From Atopsyche davidsoni (lineage: Eukaryota; Arthropoda; Insecta; Trichoptera; Hydrobiosidae): a stretch of 64,000 nucleotides of DNA. The stretch covers positions 6,599,001 to 6,663,000 of the forward strand of contig JAILWY010000026.1 in assembly GCA_022113835.1 (NCBI GenBank), read 5' to 3'. A model generated the notes under the pieces. It made no database searches. It was given only the letters and a program-made list of their open reading frames with translations, and was not told where the DNA came from. Both the position numbers and the translations under genes were made by a program. Positions 10,621 to 23,731 of the stretch are shown here, piece after piece; position 1 is the stretch's first letter; every line of letters begins with the position of its first letter.

Positions 10621-13600
10621 ATGGACGGGTACATCGGTATATTGAACGATCTCACGGTCCAGAGCTCGCTGAAGGTGAAGACGTATCGGCATGTCCAACA
10701 GGCGTTGGACAATGGTGCTCAGATGGATTCGGATCAACTGAAAGTCATCATCGGATTGTTCAATAAGGATTTGCTCTTGGATATAAAATACGCGCCGTTT
10801 ATTCTGCAGGCGTTGAACAAAATCCTTCTCAAAATAAAGGTGCGCTCTCTTAGAATGACTGCTTATAACGATATTGCGTATTTTTGTGTTTATTGTGTAC
10901 ATTTGGAGTCAATTTCTTATTATAAAATCTAGCAGAAACGTTACTTCTAATTATTTTATTTGAATTGTGTCGAAACGAGCAACGTTCTTGGTTTGTTTTG
11001 TAGGTATATTTCAAGGATAACCGAGGCATGTACCCTGTGTCGTAGGTACTTATCGAGCCCTGAAGCAATATATGCTAGTTTTGTTATATCAGATGTGTAA
11101 ACTGGTTATGATGCACTGTAGTAAATAGTAAAATTGTACTGGGGGCAAAAAAAAAAAAACAAAAACACTTAATTGAATTAAAATTGTTTGTGTTTATTAG
11201 TAGTTCAGAAATGTCAATTGACCTGTAAATGTATTATTTTAATATTAACAATATAATCTTATATGAAAGACCACCAATCTTCTAAAAGTACATATTTACC
11301 GATTGTTCCAAATATATTGTATATATGATACAAAAGTTAGGTTATGTCTGCATGTTGATATATCTTAAAATATAATATAACCTTTATGATTTTCAACCTT
11401 ACTTTTAAGTTGTATTTATAAAAACACTTTAGAAACAAGTAAATAAATCACATAAAATTACAGGAAGGTGAGCTTATAGAAATACCAGAATTGACAGACA
11501 TAGCGAAGACTGTCTTCTGCTTATTGACTATGATAGCACCTCTGCACCAAGTGCAGCATATACAATGTATTTCTATGGAAGTACTCATCAACTACCCTAC
11601 GGCCACCCTTGCAGAAGTGAATCTCGCTCACCCGGAATGCACCTACACACTAGTAGATCAGTATCTTGGAGTATCTTGCTTAGATATGCAGCTAAAAAAA
11701 TCCGTAAGTATTATAGAGTTAAATAAAACATGACTTGCATTACCATGAAAATACATTGACTACTTACTGATTTAGAGATTGACTTATGAAGTGTTATTTC
11801 TGAAATTACTATTTAAATTATATTAGTTGACTACTCTTATTATTTGATGTTTGATGGGCTGAACCCAAAATATTGTACATATTTTTTCAGGTGCTAAATT
11901 TCCTTTTGAAGTGTTTGGATTTAATTTCTCCTTCAAAACAACATGACTTTATAAGTGGTGGACTAAACACTTGGTTTTCACGAATAATTCCAATAATATT
12001 CACACCGGGAAGTGGACACCAGGAGATAGCACTAGAAATCATTGAAAAGATGCTGCCTGAACTGTCAAAAATGCAGTACGAAGACAACTCACAGTGGCTC
12101 ATAGTATACCGGAACATCAACGATGGGCAAATGTAAGTTATGTTTATATTTATTGTGAAATTGTAATTTTTTTAGTAGTTTATCAAGACAAACAAATTTT
12201 TATATCAAATTTGCCTATTACAAATTCAATATTCTAATTATTATGGGACTCAATTTTATGTTACTATGCAAAAATAGTTTTAAAAAATGTTGGTGATGAA
12301 ATGAAGGCATTTGTGTAGCACTGCCTAGGTGGAAGAGGTCTATCAACTTTGCAACCGAGATGTTTTGAGGTCTCTGGGTATTTATTTCTGAACTGCTGTA
12401 GCATTTTCAAATATGAAATGTATGCTCAGGTGAAACCGTGAATGCTCAGATCTTTCCCATATTATATGCCTAAGCAATATTTATTTTCTTTTCAGTTATC
12501 CTCAAATCATTGACAAGATGCTGAAGTCTGGAGATAATCTGTGGTCTCGGTGCTGGTGCTGTATTGTGAGACTACTGGGTATACAGTTGCATAAAAATGG
12601 AGGGCCGATAAATCTACTTCTCCATGTCATGGAGAATGCCTTTAAAATGGACAATAAAACAAGATGTGAGGCGTTCCGATGTTGGAAAGTTCTCATTCAA
12701 AACTTTGCACTGAAACCAAAAGATGTCCTTGTTCACAACCCTAAGCGGGTTAAACTACTGTCTATACCTTTGGCTTTAAATAATGCCAAAGTTGAAGAAA
12801 TAGCTGTCCTCAAATTTGATATCTGGTGGTATTTCTTGAAGATACTCCAGGATGAGATAATATTGCATGCTAACTTGGTTTTGATTCCCTTTTTACAATT
12901 CTGCTTTGGAAATGCACCAAAGTCTGTCACAAGTCCAATCAATCAAGTCATTCCTGGTTTGGTTTTTCCTCAAGTTCAAGAGTTGGCCATCAAATCTTTT
13001 GTTGAAATGGTAGGGCATGCGGACTGTGATGGATGCGTGGATAAAGAATTCGGAACATTGAAGAAAAGGATTATCAATGAAAGCATTTTTAATTTATCTC
13101 CAGAAATTTGGATTAATTCTGTACAGCAAATAATTGTGATTATCAGCAGTAATTTAGAAAAAAAAGACAAAAATAGAACTGCAGTTTTATACCAAAATGC
13201 AAAATGTGTGTGGGTGTCATTCCTGGACATAACTACGGAGATAGAGGATCCGGTCAAATCTGCAGACACCCTGAAGAGAATTTTTTCAATGCTGGACTAC
13301 TGGCTTGACGTAAAATACAATTTTGCTAAATACAATGATCAATTATTTTTTTTATTATTTCGATAGGCACTAATATTGCTTTTATTCTGATTGTAGAAGT
13401 GCTCAGAAAACTCGTGTCTTGCCTTGATCATGGTTAGTCTGATACTCCCGGCGATCGCAGGACCTTCGGGCTATTCCTATGAAGTATTGAATAAGAAAAA
13501 TCCTGAAAAAAATAACCAAACCCACCTACAAGCGTTAATTACCATCCTATTATCGCCCAAATTATTTAAAAAGTAAGCAAACTGTATATTTCAAAAGCTT

Positions 13601-16600
13601 AATTACTATCTAATTATATGTTTTTACCCAATGCCACTGATCCAATCTGTATAGTCACATTTTTTAAATAAGTTCTGATTCTGAGTAAACAGCTAATTTT
13701 GTTTACATTTTTTTTTTTTACATTTCTGCCATGCTTTCTGCATTTTTGTCATTTGGACCATCCAATGTATCTAGTAAAGGATGCAATGTCAATAAGTAAC
13801 CCAGTTCTTTCATTAGACATTCAAAATTATTTTCACAGATCTGATATGCAATCATACTGTCTCTATTTGGCGGTCGACCATAAATTAGTTGGCAAGTGTT
13901 CACAAAATACTTGTGTTTTAACAGAGTCGGTATATACGGTCAACCTTTTGTTACAAAGATTGCATGCGCATCTAAATTAAATAAGTGGATCAGATTGGCG
14001 GCAGTAAAGAGCCCTAATAATTTTTTATTGTGTTACCCACAAATTTAATGAACCAATATATTGATTTTTTTTCTAGGGAGCAGATGGCTTTAACTTGCTC
14101 TCCGTATGGATATTTAGTAAAAAGTGGACTTAATGGCAACGCTGGTGTTTTTTGTGCATGGATTCTGCATGTCATAAATGGAAAAAATCACAGCATTCAA
14201 GTGTGGCGTTGCATGGCCCAACTTCTTTCTGAAGGAGAAGTATCCGTTGTTCCAACATATATCTGCAAAAAAGTTCTATTGTGGCCTATCACCAACAATA
14301 TTGAGACTGATAAGGTTATACATTTTTCTCTTTGTACATTTCTGTCATCTAAAACAGCACATGTTTGATCTATTCAATCGATAAATCATATTAAAATACC
14401 GAAATAAATAAAAGGACACGCAATATTAATCCACACAAAATGCTAGATTGCTTAAAATTAAAATATTTTTTTATGAATAAAACATAAACTTTGAATAAAC
14501 ATCATTATTATAAAATAATTGATTTTTTAGATTTCAGATATTCTTAGTTCGTGGAAGAAACTTTTGTTATTTACAAAAACAAGACATTTGGGAGAAAAGT
14601 TACCCAAAGTCTATGATGACGACATAATAGAAGAGTTGTTGAAAACATTCAGTAAATGTCCACACAGTTCAAGCGAAGTTACTTCGTTTGCCTTTTTATC
14701 TTTTATCTTGAAGCAACGCTATGAAGATTATTCAAGTCAGTAATAATTATTATTTATTTGCTTTTTGGATTTTTAAAACTTACATCTTTTGTATGATTAT
14801 ATTACATATTTACTAGTATAATGAAAATATTATTTGATGTATTTATTGTTGTCTTTTGAACAATAGCTGTTGGTATTGTTAACCATATTGCAAGACTTGT
14901 ACTACCTGATAGTTGTTACTCTAATAAGCTAATGCAGTATTGCACCGCCAGTCTATAATGGAACATAATTAATTTTTTTAGTAAATGAATTCAAATTTCT
15001 GAAATATCCCTTAGAGGGTATACTGAGAATCCTAAATAAATCCAAAAATGAATCTGATGCTGATTTCAAACTGGTGGAACTTTGTTGTTTGGTAGAAACA
15101 CTGATAAATGCTCTAGTAAAGAGTAACGGGCAAAGTACTATTGCCAATCTCCACTCGCAGCTGGTTCTTGATGTGTCAAACGCTACATTTGCTTCCATAG
15201 TCTCAATAATTAGTCAGGTGTGTATTTTTCATGTTTACTGTATTTAATTTGTTCTGATGTTCAGTAAGCCTCCATTATATATATATATACATATATGTAT
15301 TTTTTTGCAGAGAAAATTCATTCCTATATCGGACACAGTCATTGAAGAGTTGCTAGGTTATTTAAACAGTTTTCTACAATCTGTTGTGTTCCAGCACACA
15401 GGACTCGGCATTTTTAAAGTCATCTTATCTATGATACAGTACGATGATCTCTTACGATTCAAGGAACAAATAATTGAGATATTCAAACAAATCGTACTTC
15501 TAAATAATAAAACACAAATTATAGAGAAATCTGAAATATTAAAAATACAGAAAATTCTAGGAAACGAAAATTTACCTGAGGCAAATTCTCACAAGAAATC
15601 TAAAGAAGAATTTATGATAATCAAACCATCGTGGAAATTTAATCCTAAAAATCTTACTGAACATCAAACAGAAATGATGAAGCGAAGAAAAGAAGATATT
15701 CCAGCACTCTATGAGGACTTGTCGCAATCTCAAGATGAATTTACTATCAAAGGTTGGAGACCTCCCGGCTACGTATCCGAAGGACTAGCAGACTCGTCCA
15801 AGAGTCAAGATACTAGTCAAAGTATAGACAAAAAGCTGATCAGTGCACCTAGCGATGGCAAAAAAAATAACGTTTCTCCTAAAATTGATCTTAAGAATAC
15901 TGTTGAAGTGTGTCTTTCAGCTATGAAAGAGTTCAATGCTGTACCGGCTCCTGAAATTAAAAAAGTACAAGATGCAAAAAAAATTAAAGCGAATGCTGAG
16001 AATATTGAAATATCATCTCCATTGACGACTCCCAAGCGAGCAAGCAAACTCAAAGACTCTGTCCGCTCTAGAATTGATAAAAATTTGCGGAGATTACAAG
16101 AGAGTGCAATAGAAAAGTCACCACAGACTGCCACAGAAAACGATGAACTGCTTGAAAAAGTTGCAGAAATCACAGAAAATGTTTTGGAACCAACCAAAGA
16201 AACTTCTGCATCAATCGATACAACAATTAATAATGAACATGCAGTTACTGTCAGCAGTAATTTAACCGATAATGGGATAGAACGTCCATCAAGAATTAAG
16301 AAGAAACCTAATAAATTTGACCCTGATTACTTTAGCAAAAAAATAAAATCTACATCAGCTGCATCAACAGATAGTAGTTCCGAATCTTCATTTACAGCCA
16401 CCTCTGATGAGAAACCCAAAAGTATTAGCCATGATATAGTATCATCGCATGCGACACCTACAAAAACTAAGCAAAGAAAATCCAGACTATTGTCTCAATT
16501 AGCTATCGATACTGTGGAAGGTCACCCTTCAGATTTAATCAAAGAGGTTACCAGAAAACGACAAGCTGAAGTCTTAGAAAGTAAAGTTAAACAAAATTTT

Positions 16601-19454
16601 GAACCTACGAAGAGGCGGTACTATAATAAAAAAAAGCACCCAGCTGGTGAACTTTTAAATGGTATAACTGGTATGTCTGAAATAACTGACATATTGATGA
16701 ATGAGACTCCCATTTTGAAAGAAACTTCTGCTAATGAAAACGAAGAATTACACACTGACATTGTTGTGGATATTGAAATAAATGAAAATATTGTTGATGA
16801 GATAAGCTCATCAAGTATTATAGATTTACCAGATTCTGAGGATATTATCGAAAGTTCTCAAGATTCAAGTATATCTTCTGGTTCTAACAAAACACCAAAA
16901 AGAAAGTATCCTGTGGTAACTTACAGTAAACCCAAAATTAAACCTGTGGATACTTGTTCTGTAATCTTTATACCGTCAGAGGATAAAATAGATGATTCTG
17001 AAATACCGTGTCAACAAGTTACAAATATTTCTGTAAAGACTGCAAAACATGCTAATGAGCCTTGTGATGTCTTGTTGGTAGAAAATGCCGAAGTTAAAGA
17101 TGCATTGAAGGAGTCATTTTCAAAACTAACATCACAACAAATAGCAGAAGCCGATACAGAGGCTCCTTCTGGTTTTATTGAGAAATTAGCTGGTGTCACA
17201 AATGATAACGTAACTGATGTCACAAATGACGAGTTACCTGTTGTCAAAAGTCCTATTGAAATATATGAAGAGTCTATCATTATTACCAATGACGAATCTC
17301 AAGATCAAATTATTTGCAATGAAAATGATCTAGAAGATATTAAATTTCCTATTATGGGTGTTGCAGTTTATCAAGAAGATTCAACGGACATTATCGATAT
17401 AACCGATGACAGTGATGTTCCCACCCTACACACGTCGATTGTTTCTTCACCATGTATCGACGATAAAGAAAACAGAACAGCAGAATTTTTGAATAGCACT
17501 CTTGACATGTCTCCTATTAAAGGCATGACTTCGCTCACAGACAGTATTGGTGAAATTGTTGGAAAGGAAGGGAGAACATCTCCTGACAAACCGGATGCTA
17601 ACATAGCAGATGTTCCAACTTTATGTTCCCCTGAAAAGTCTAATATAGTATCCATTGTTAGCTCACCAACCTTGTTTTGTAGTGAAAAGATATCTCCTGA
17701 TAAAGATGAAGCAAAAGGAAATGATAATTCTCCTCCACGGCCAGTGACATTAATCTCCAGCCCTAGTGGGTCGATGGCTCAGAAGAAGAGTCGAACCCCC
17801 ATCAACCTTGTAAATGGCAGAGCTGCTCAGATGCTCGGGTTGTGTCAAGTCGATGTTGAACAATCTAATATTATACAAGATATGTTGATTGAAGGAATCA
17901 AAGAGATGTCTCCAAACGCAACCCCTGTCAGGAAAAGTCTGCATTCAATTTATGCCAGTGAAGGAATCAATAGAATGAGTGAAAACGCAGATATATGTGA
18001 CATACCTGTGTTAGAGCTGAGTAAGACACTCCCTTCCCCTTATGCCAGCCCATCTGGACCTATTTTGAAAAAAAACCACGAAAGAGATGATCACATGTCA
18101 TCGCCTTCTTCCAAAGTAAGTATGCAATTCTGCAAATCAAATTGAATATCATATGTTTTTAGTAAGTAAGAAGAAATAAAAGAGATAAAATCCCAGAAGC
18201 AAAGTTCAACAAGCTTAACGCAGTCGCTCTCAAAAATTGTAAAAAATATTTTCTCTTTATAACTTGTTTTTTTTATTTATTGTAGAGAAAACGAGTAAGC
18301 TTTCATGATCCTCCCGTTTCCACTACAATATGTATTAAAAATTACATTGAACCACCACCGATTATCAGATCTCCACAGCAGACATATGTGCGAAAAGTAA
18401 GAGAATCAAAAAAACCGATGGTCGTTAAATGTCTTGTAAAAAATATGGAATCTGAAGCAAATAAAGAAGCCAAAAAGTTGGAGAACAAACAGATCATAGA
18501 TTCTTTCAAGATAGCAAATAATGAAAATGACAAATTTTGTACAGATTCTCAAATGTTAGAAATGTGCTCTCTCACGGTAGAGTCTCCTCAAATTATTGAA
18601 ATAACAAATAACTACTTACTAAACAATGTTCATTTCATATATCCAAGCTTGGTTGATTCCCGAGTACCTATAAGTGAGATATCTTCTGAACTATCGTCAC
18701 CAATGTGGAAAGAAAACTTTATCAAAGATATTGAATCTGACGTTAAGACCATTGGGGACTTAGCTCGAATGACAGAACTTCAAATAAATAGATTACCCAT
18801 CAGAACACCGAAGATCAAAACTGTGAAACGAGTTCTCACAAATTATGAATCCAGATTTAATGAAGAATCTGAGCAAATGCTGATGGAATCCTCAAATTTT
18901 GATTTACCAAGAGTCGTAAGGCATGAAAGAGACACTCAGACAGAGCCTCTCAATGAACATCTATCTTCAGAGACTCAAACGGATGTAAATTCATTTGCCG
19001 ATATAATAATTAATTACAAGAGACTAATGGTAAATAAAACTCTTATTTGAACTTTCCGTTATTTGTTGTATTGCGTGAAGTGTTTCTATAACTCGACCAT
19101 TAACTTTTACAGGTATCTCATGAGGAAATGTGTTTGGATTTAAAAAAATCTCTATTTAAAGACGGTGTTGCTGATGCCTGTAAAGCCGTTGTCACATCTT
19201 ACGCCCAATCGTTTTCAACCGAGTTTGCTAAAATTGCTGTTGGTAACATTTCTCCATCAACGATTCTAGAAAACCTTAGTTTGACAATATTGACAGAATT
19301 CCTTTTGGGAAAAATCGAAGAATCCGACACTACACGTCAATTGGTATCGGAGACTTTTAAACACGTTCTCGAAGATCAAGAACAAATACGTGTTCAAAAA
19401 GAAAACAAAGACATTCTTGATAAAGTAAAAACTTTATTGTCACAATTAAAGTAA
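10621..19454 (+). CDS. Rif1: replication-timing and telomere-associated PP1-recruiting protein, complete, 11 exons
   Basis: Exons: 10621-10839, 11464-11703, 11891-12132, 12496-13309, 13397-13572, 14077-14314, 14531-14735, 14982-15217, 15311-18115, 18286-19029, 19113-19454. Codon phase matches at every junction, giving 2,086 residues ending in TAA. Residues 1 to about 790 are helical and fit the Rif1 N-terminal HEAT-repeat domain. A conserved block KRRKEDIPALYEDLSQSQ lies near 905-935. The long exon 9 is Ser/Asp/Glu-rich and largely disordered. An RVSF docking site for protein phosphatase 1 is at 1,728-1,731 (RVSFHDP), about 20 residues after PILK, the counterpart of the vertebrate SILK motif. 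The Rif1 C-terminal signature TIGDLARMTELQINRLPIRT begins near 1,880. Known role of the family: nuclear, tethers PP1 to chromatin, opposes DDK at origins and sets late replication timing; in vertebrates it also acts in double-strand-break repair choice. The start follows CCACA, a good insect context. The exon 6 donor (GTTATA) and exon 7 donor (GTCAGT) are weak but forced by phase. The downstream neighbour is convergent. Confidence 0.93.
18049..18303 (+). other. Rif1 PP1-docking region (PILK ... RVSF) split by an intron
   Basis: The SILK-like half (S-G-P-I-L-K-K, codons at 18,049-18,069) ends exon 9's coding block. The RVSF half (R-K-R-V-S-F-H-D-P-P) opens exon 10 at 18,286. In vertebrate Rif1 both motifs bind PP1, and Ser/Thr phosphorylation around them can block binding. 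Here the first Ser of SILK is replaced by Pro, while RVSF is perfect. SP and SSP sites flank the pair, which would suit kinase control. This placement is itself strong evidence that the gene is Rif1. Confidence 0.8.
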
Positions 19455-20328
19455 GGATTATTTTCAGAGATAAAGAGATCTGTGGATCAGATCCTTAGAC
19501 TGACTCATTACAATAATGAATATTTCAATATGATCAAATCACTTGAGATTTTATTTACTTATCAAAGTGACTTATTGAATGAGGTATTATTATTGAATGT
19601 ACATTAACGATTCTGTCGTAACTTTCTAGTGTTGCTGGGTAGGTGCTACCTTGTAATACCCTTGTCTTCATATTAAGCATACCTTTACAAAGGTATGATA
19701 TGTTTGATTATAAAGTAATTTAGGCAAATTACAAAGTATACTACTTTGTATCCATTGCAATTAACTGTTAGGTACTTTGTCTTTTCTGTTTTGACTTTCT
19801 GTGATTTTCCTAGATATAAAATGATCGATCTGTCTGTATAGTGTAGATTTACTGTCTTGTAGATCACTAATGAATTTTAATTTTTTTATACATATTCCAT
19901 GTTTCTATTGCATGTATTTTTAGTTTATTTATAAATTTTTAATGAAATACCCATTTTGTTACTTTTTTACTGACAACTTTGACATTTTAAAAATACATGA
20001 AACTTGTTTTGACTCACAGTTTGTTTACATTTGACAGGTTTATAAAGAAATTCATCTGTGTTGTATGATTATTATACTATGGTTATTATGTTTGATTTTA
20101 TGTGAACGATGTTTACTACCTTTGTTACAAAATTGCTTTATGTTGCAGTAGCGGAAATTTAGAAATTGGCTAATTGCTGTTAATTTTAGTAGGTATTTTT
20201 TTTCATATAATGCTTTCCAATATAAAGACGTAACAAATCTTGATTTGAAACATTTGAAAAATTTTATTGATGTAATTTGTCATATTGAAATATGTTTTGA
20301 AACACTGGTTAATTGAGTCAATTATAAA

Positions 20329-20334
20329 AATAAA
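20329..20334 (+). terminator. Candidate Rif1 poly(A) signal AATAAA
   Basis: A canonical AATAAA lies 875 bases after the Rif1 stop codon. Other AT-rich variants occur nearer and further away, so this is only a plausible cleavage signal. Confidence 0.3.
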
Positions 20335-21244
20335 GATTAATATCATAAGATAAGATCTCCGCATATACAAAAATATCTGTACCATTTGAGATGTATGGAG
20401 GAGTAATGACGAGTAAAGGCAGTAATATTAAAGTTTTGTGTTTTTTTTTTTTCATAAATCAAATTGTATTCAAAACTGCTCAAAAATAACATTCAAATAT
20501 TTTTCAGTAAAAATAATCAAAGCAAATTTCTATTTTATATACATATATGCATCACTTTTTCGATTAACAGATTTATTATTTGATTCGTAATATTTTCAAA
20601 TGCTCAAATTATTTTAGAGAAAAAACATTACTTGAATATAAGCGTATAGATATATTTGTAAACATAAGAGCTGTCTATGTGTTCAGGTCATATAAAGATA
20701 TGTAAACACTTCAAAACTTAGCGATATAACTTTAGAATAAGTTTTGTATATAATATTTTTTTAATATTTAACTGCCATTTATGTAATAATCATTATTCAT
20801 GTTAGAGAAGTAGAAAATAGACACACTTCACTGTATGTATACTTTTGTGTATTATTTACAATCTTTTAATTGATACTTCGGTGAGCAGCAGGCCAATGAG
20901 CATGTGCCCTAGGCTGCGTCTTTTTGTGCCTCCCAAAATTCTTCACACCCTTGTTGACATCAATATCCTAATAGGCCATTCTTTTTTCTCACTTGTGCTT
21001 AGGGTATACACAGGTAATTAGTGTAACCGTGTGTTTGTGTAAAATGAAAACTACAATCATGACTAGATCATTTTGTGTGTGGACTTCAAAGATTTAGTGG
21101 CTGGTAAAAGATTAAGAGTTTAGCTCGGCTGCAGAGTGAAGAATGTAATCCAAGGACTTATGACTTTTGGGTCTTCTATCCAATCCCAGCTTTCTTTAAC
21201 CGAAGAACGGTCTTAAGAATCTTTTTACACATGCATGTGTTTAA

Positions 21245-21481
21245 TCCTTTGAACTCCGGACTTTTTTTTGTTTGTTTTTTTAAATTTAACAATGTGAATA
21301 CGTCCGAATGGCAGCAATTACTTTGCAAAACTGACAAAAAGGGTTTATACCTGCTCTAATACGCACCTAGACTTCTTATAGGGTAAACAATAATAGGTGC
21401 ACTATGGCGACCTATAGTCACCAACGGAGTTACAAAGGAATTTACCATGTCGACTTATTGTCGCCAACGGAGTGGAAAGGG
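21245..21481. mobile_element. piggyBac-like MITE, 237 bp, TTAA target site
   Basis: The element is flanked by TTAA at 21,241-21,244 and TTAA at 21,482-21,485. Its left end TCCTTTGAACTCCGGAC and the reverse complement of its right end CCCTTTCCACTCCGTTG agree at most of the first 14 positions (CCTTT..ACTCCG). Near the right end is an imperfect direct repeat (GTCACCAACGGAGT and GTCGCCAACGGAGT). There is no coding capacity. TTAA duplication and CCYTT ends are typical of non-autonomous piggyBac-type elements, which are abundant in moths. Confidence 0.7.
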
Positions 21482-23371
21482 TTAAAATCACGAAATATTT
21501 TGTTTTCATAATTCCAAGCAAACAAAAGCACTAGTAATCGAGATAAATGGAGCCGAGAATGTAGAGTAATATTATTTTATGGTATATAAATAATGAATTA
21601 ATTTTTACCTGAGTTCATTGTAATAATTGAGATGATAATACTAAATTCTAGTCTCCACATATCAGGGTCTGGAGGGTTTTTTTTGTTTCCTGGTTGACCT
21701 ATCCGTCGCTGGTACGACTTACCCGCATGTCTTATTTTTGTTGTAAGGTAAAAAAGGTATCCAAAAAAAGGCATAACTTAACCATGATTTCTTTTTATTT
21801 AATTAAATTGTTATAAAAATATTGACGTAGGTAACAAATATGAATTTTTGTATAGCAGAAAATAATTTTGAAACCTTTATGATTTCAATACAATAAGATC
21901 TCTCAATAGAATCATAAAAGCAAATTAGTTTCATTATTTTTGGTTCGTTCTGTGTTATGGAGGATTTCGATGTGTAAAAAATGTGACTCCTTGTAAAATA
22001 TGTACAAAAAGTAAAAATCTACAAATCATTAGATAACTAAAACTACTTTCTTATCCAACCTCACCGTATGAGTCCAATGATACTTATTTTTAAATATATT
22101 TACATCATTGTTTTCTTACTCTAACAAAATATTAATAAAAAATATATCTAGCATTCTATGAGAAATTTGTATAGAACTACCTACATACTATTTTGAAGTG
22201 TAAAGTTACTTTATAATATTCACTGTACTAAATGAGCTTGGCCAAATCGACCTGGGAATAGTATGCACATAAATCCATTAATAAAACAATTAATATTACA
22301 CTCATATCTTCATTCAGTTTGAAGTTAAGTTATGACAAAGAATTTGTCCGATTTAATTAAAACTCTAAAATTAGAGGAAAATGGAAGGAAAACCCAAAAA
22401 CTGAACATATACTAGAAGAAGCCTTAAATAATGTTAACATTACATCTGATTTCTGAAAAGTGAAATAAAATTTCAGTCTCGTTCAATATTTTACTATGGT
22501 TGGATTAAAAAAACAACTTTTTTTTAAATTAAAGTCTTTAGCAATATATATTTAATTATGATAGCTAATATTATTTTAATGGTAAAATAAGTGTGAACGT
22601 GATTGATTAAAGTTGAGTAATTTTCTATAATTTAGCATTTGCATTTTAGATTTTATTTAATTGACCACTTTTTGTTAATATTAGAATTATTTTTATGTAT
22701 CAAAATTATAGTTAATAGGCATTTAAATATCATTAGATATAGGACTATAAATAATATTTATATACTTTTTAATGTTCTTATTGAATGACTCATTATACAT
22801 GCATACAAGGTTTTTACAATCTGCCTACACATATATTTTACCTAAAATATTAATGTTATAGCCAAATCGTTGTTTTCAATAAAATTATAATATAAATAAG
22901 TCACCGGTGCAAACCACTCATTTCAAAATATTATTGTAGTGGTTTTCACTTGTGTTATTATATAAGTAAAGACTTCCAAGAGACATTGGTCTCACCATTT
23001 AATACCTATTGAGCGTCAACAATAAAATTTATTTGCAGTATGCTAAATATTACATGTTCGTTTAGTCAATGACTTCATAGTTCATGAAAATTATGGCAAG
23101 AATAAAAAATACAGAAGCTGTCGTAACAGCAAGCTCTTGAGTGGACGTGTTTATAATATTATCAAACTTCCTCATACACACTTACTAGAAAGTTTAAGAA
23201 CAAAATGCACATGATATAAAGTTTTTGTTAATAAAAAAAAATACAATAAGTTATACTTCACATTCAGGCAATATGTATGCAAAATGAATTATAACGTAAA
23301 TTATATTGATTGCCTCTACAATAAATTAAACGGAAAAGATATTTGAAATAAGCATAATTATACTCTAGTAG

Positions 23372-23377
23372 TTTATT
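23372..23377 (-). terminator. Candidate poly(A) signal of the Patched-related gene
   Basis: TTTATT on the plus strand reads AATAAA on the minus strand. It is the first canonical signal I find after the stop codon at 23,732, about 355 bases downstream. Confidence 0.35.
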
Positions 23378-23731
23378 CAGCCATATTGTAATAACCGATT
23401 TAAAAATTAAAGATCACTAAATATTTTACAATGCTAATGCGTTCTTACATAAAAAATATAAATTAACATAAGTAATTTTAATGCCATGCTTACCACTGTA
23501 ATATACAAAAATATACTGAGTTCATTCACTTATTAAATACACAGAGTAACTATTTACATTAATATCTGATGATTGTCATTTGTGTTGGTGCGAGTGAACT
23601 CATTCAATTATGTTATCATGAAGTTAATAAGGCACTGAAAATAAAACCAACGTATCACTAATGATAACAAGAGAGGAAATTATAGTTTTTCCACAGTGTC
23701 TTCTGGACCAGGCAGAAGAAATTATTCAGTC

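Larger units (their letters stand above)
19455..23731. other. Spacer between convergent Rif1 and the Patched-related gene
   Basis: No coding exon is visible. The left part should hold the Rif1 3'-UTR and the right part the 3'-UTR of the minus-strand Patched-related gene. The sequence is AT-rich with many short A and T runs. A TTAA-flanked MITE sits at 21,245-21,481. Confidence 0.65.

Noticed and set aside
13310..13366. Extension of Rif1 exon 4 through to a stop codon
   Set aside because: A GTAAAA donor at 13,310 joined to the acceptor before 13,397 keeps the frame and continues the HEAT-like domain; the extension is low-complexity intron sequence.
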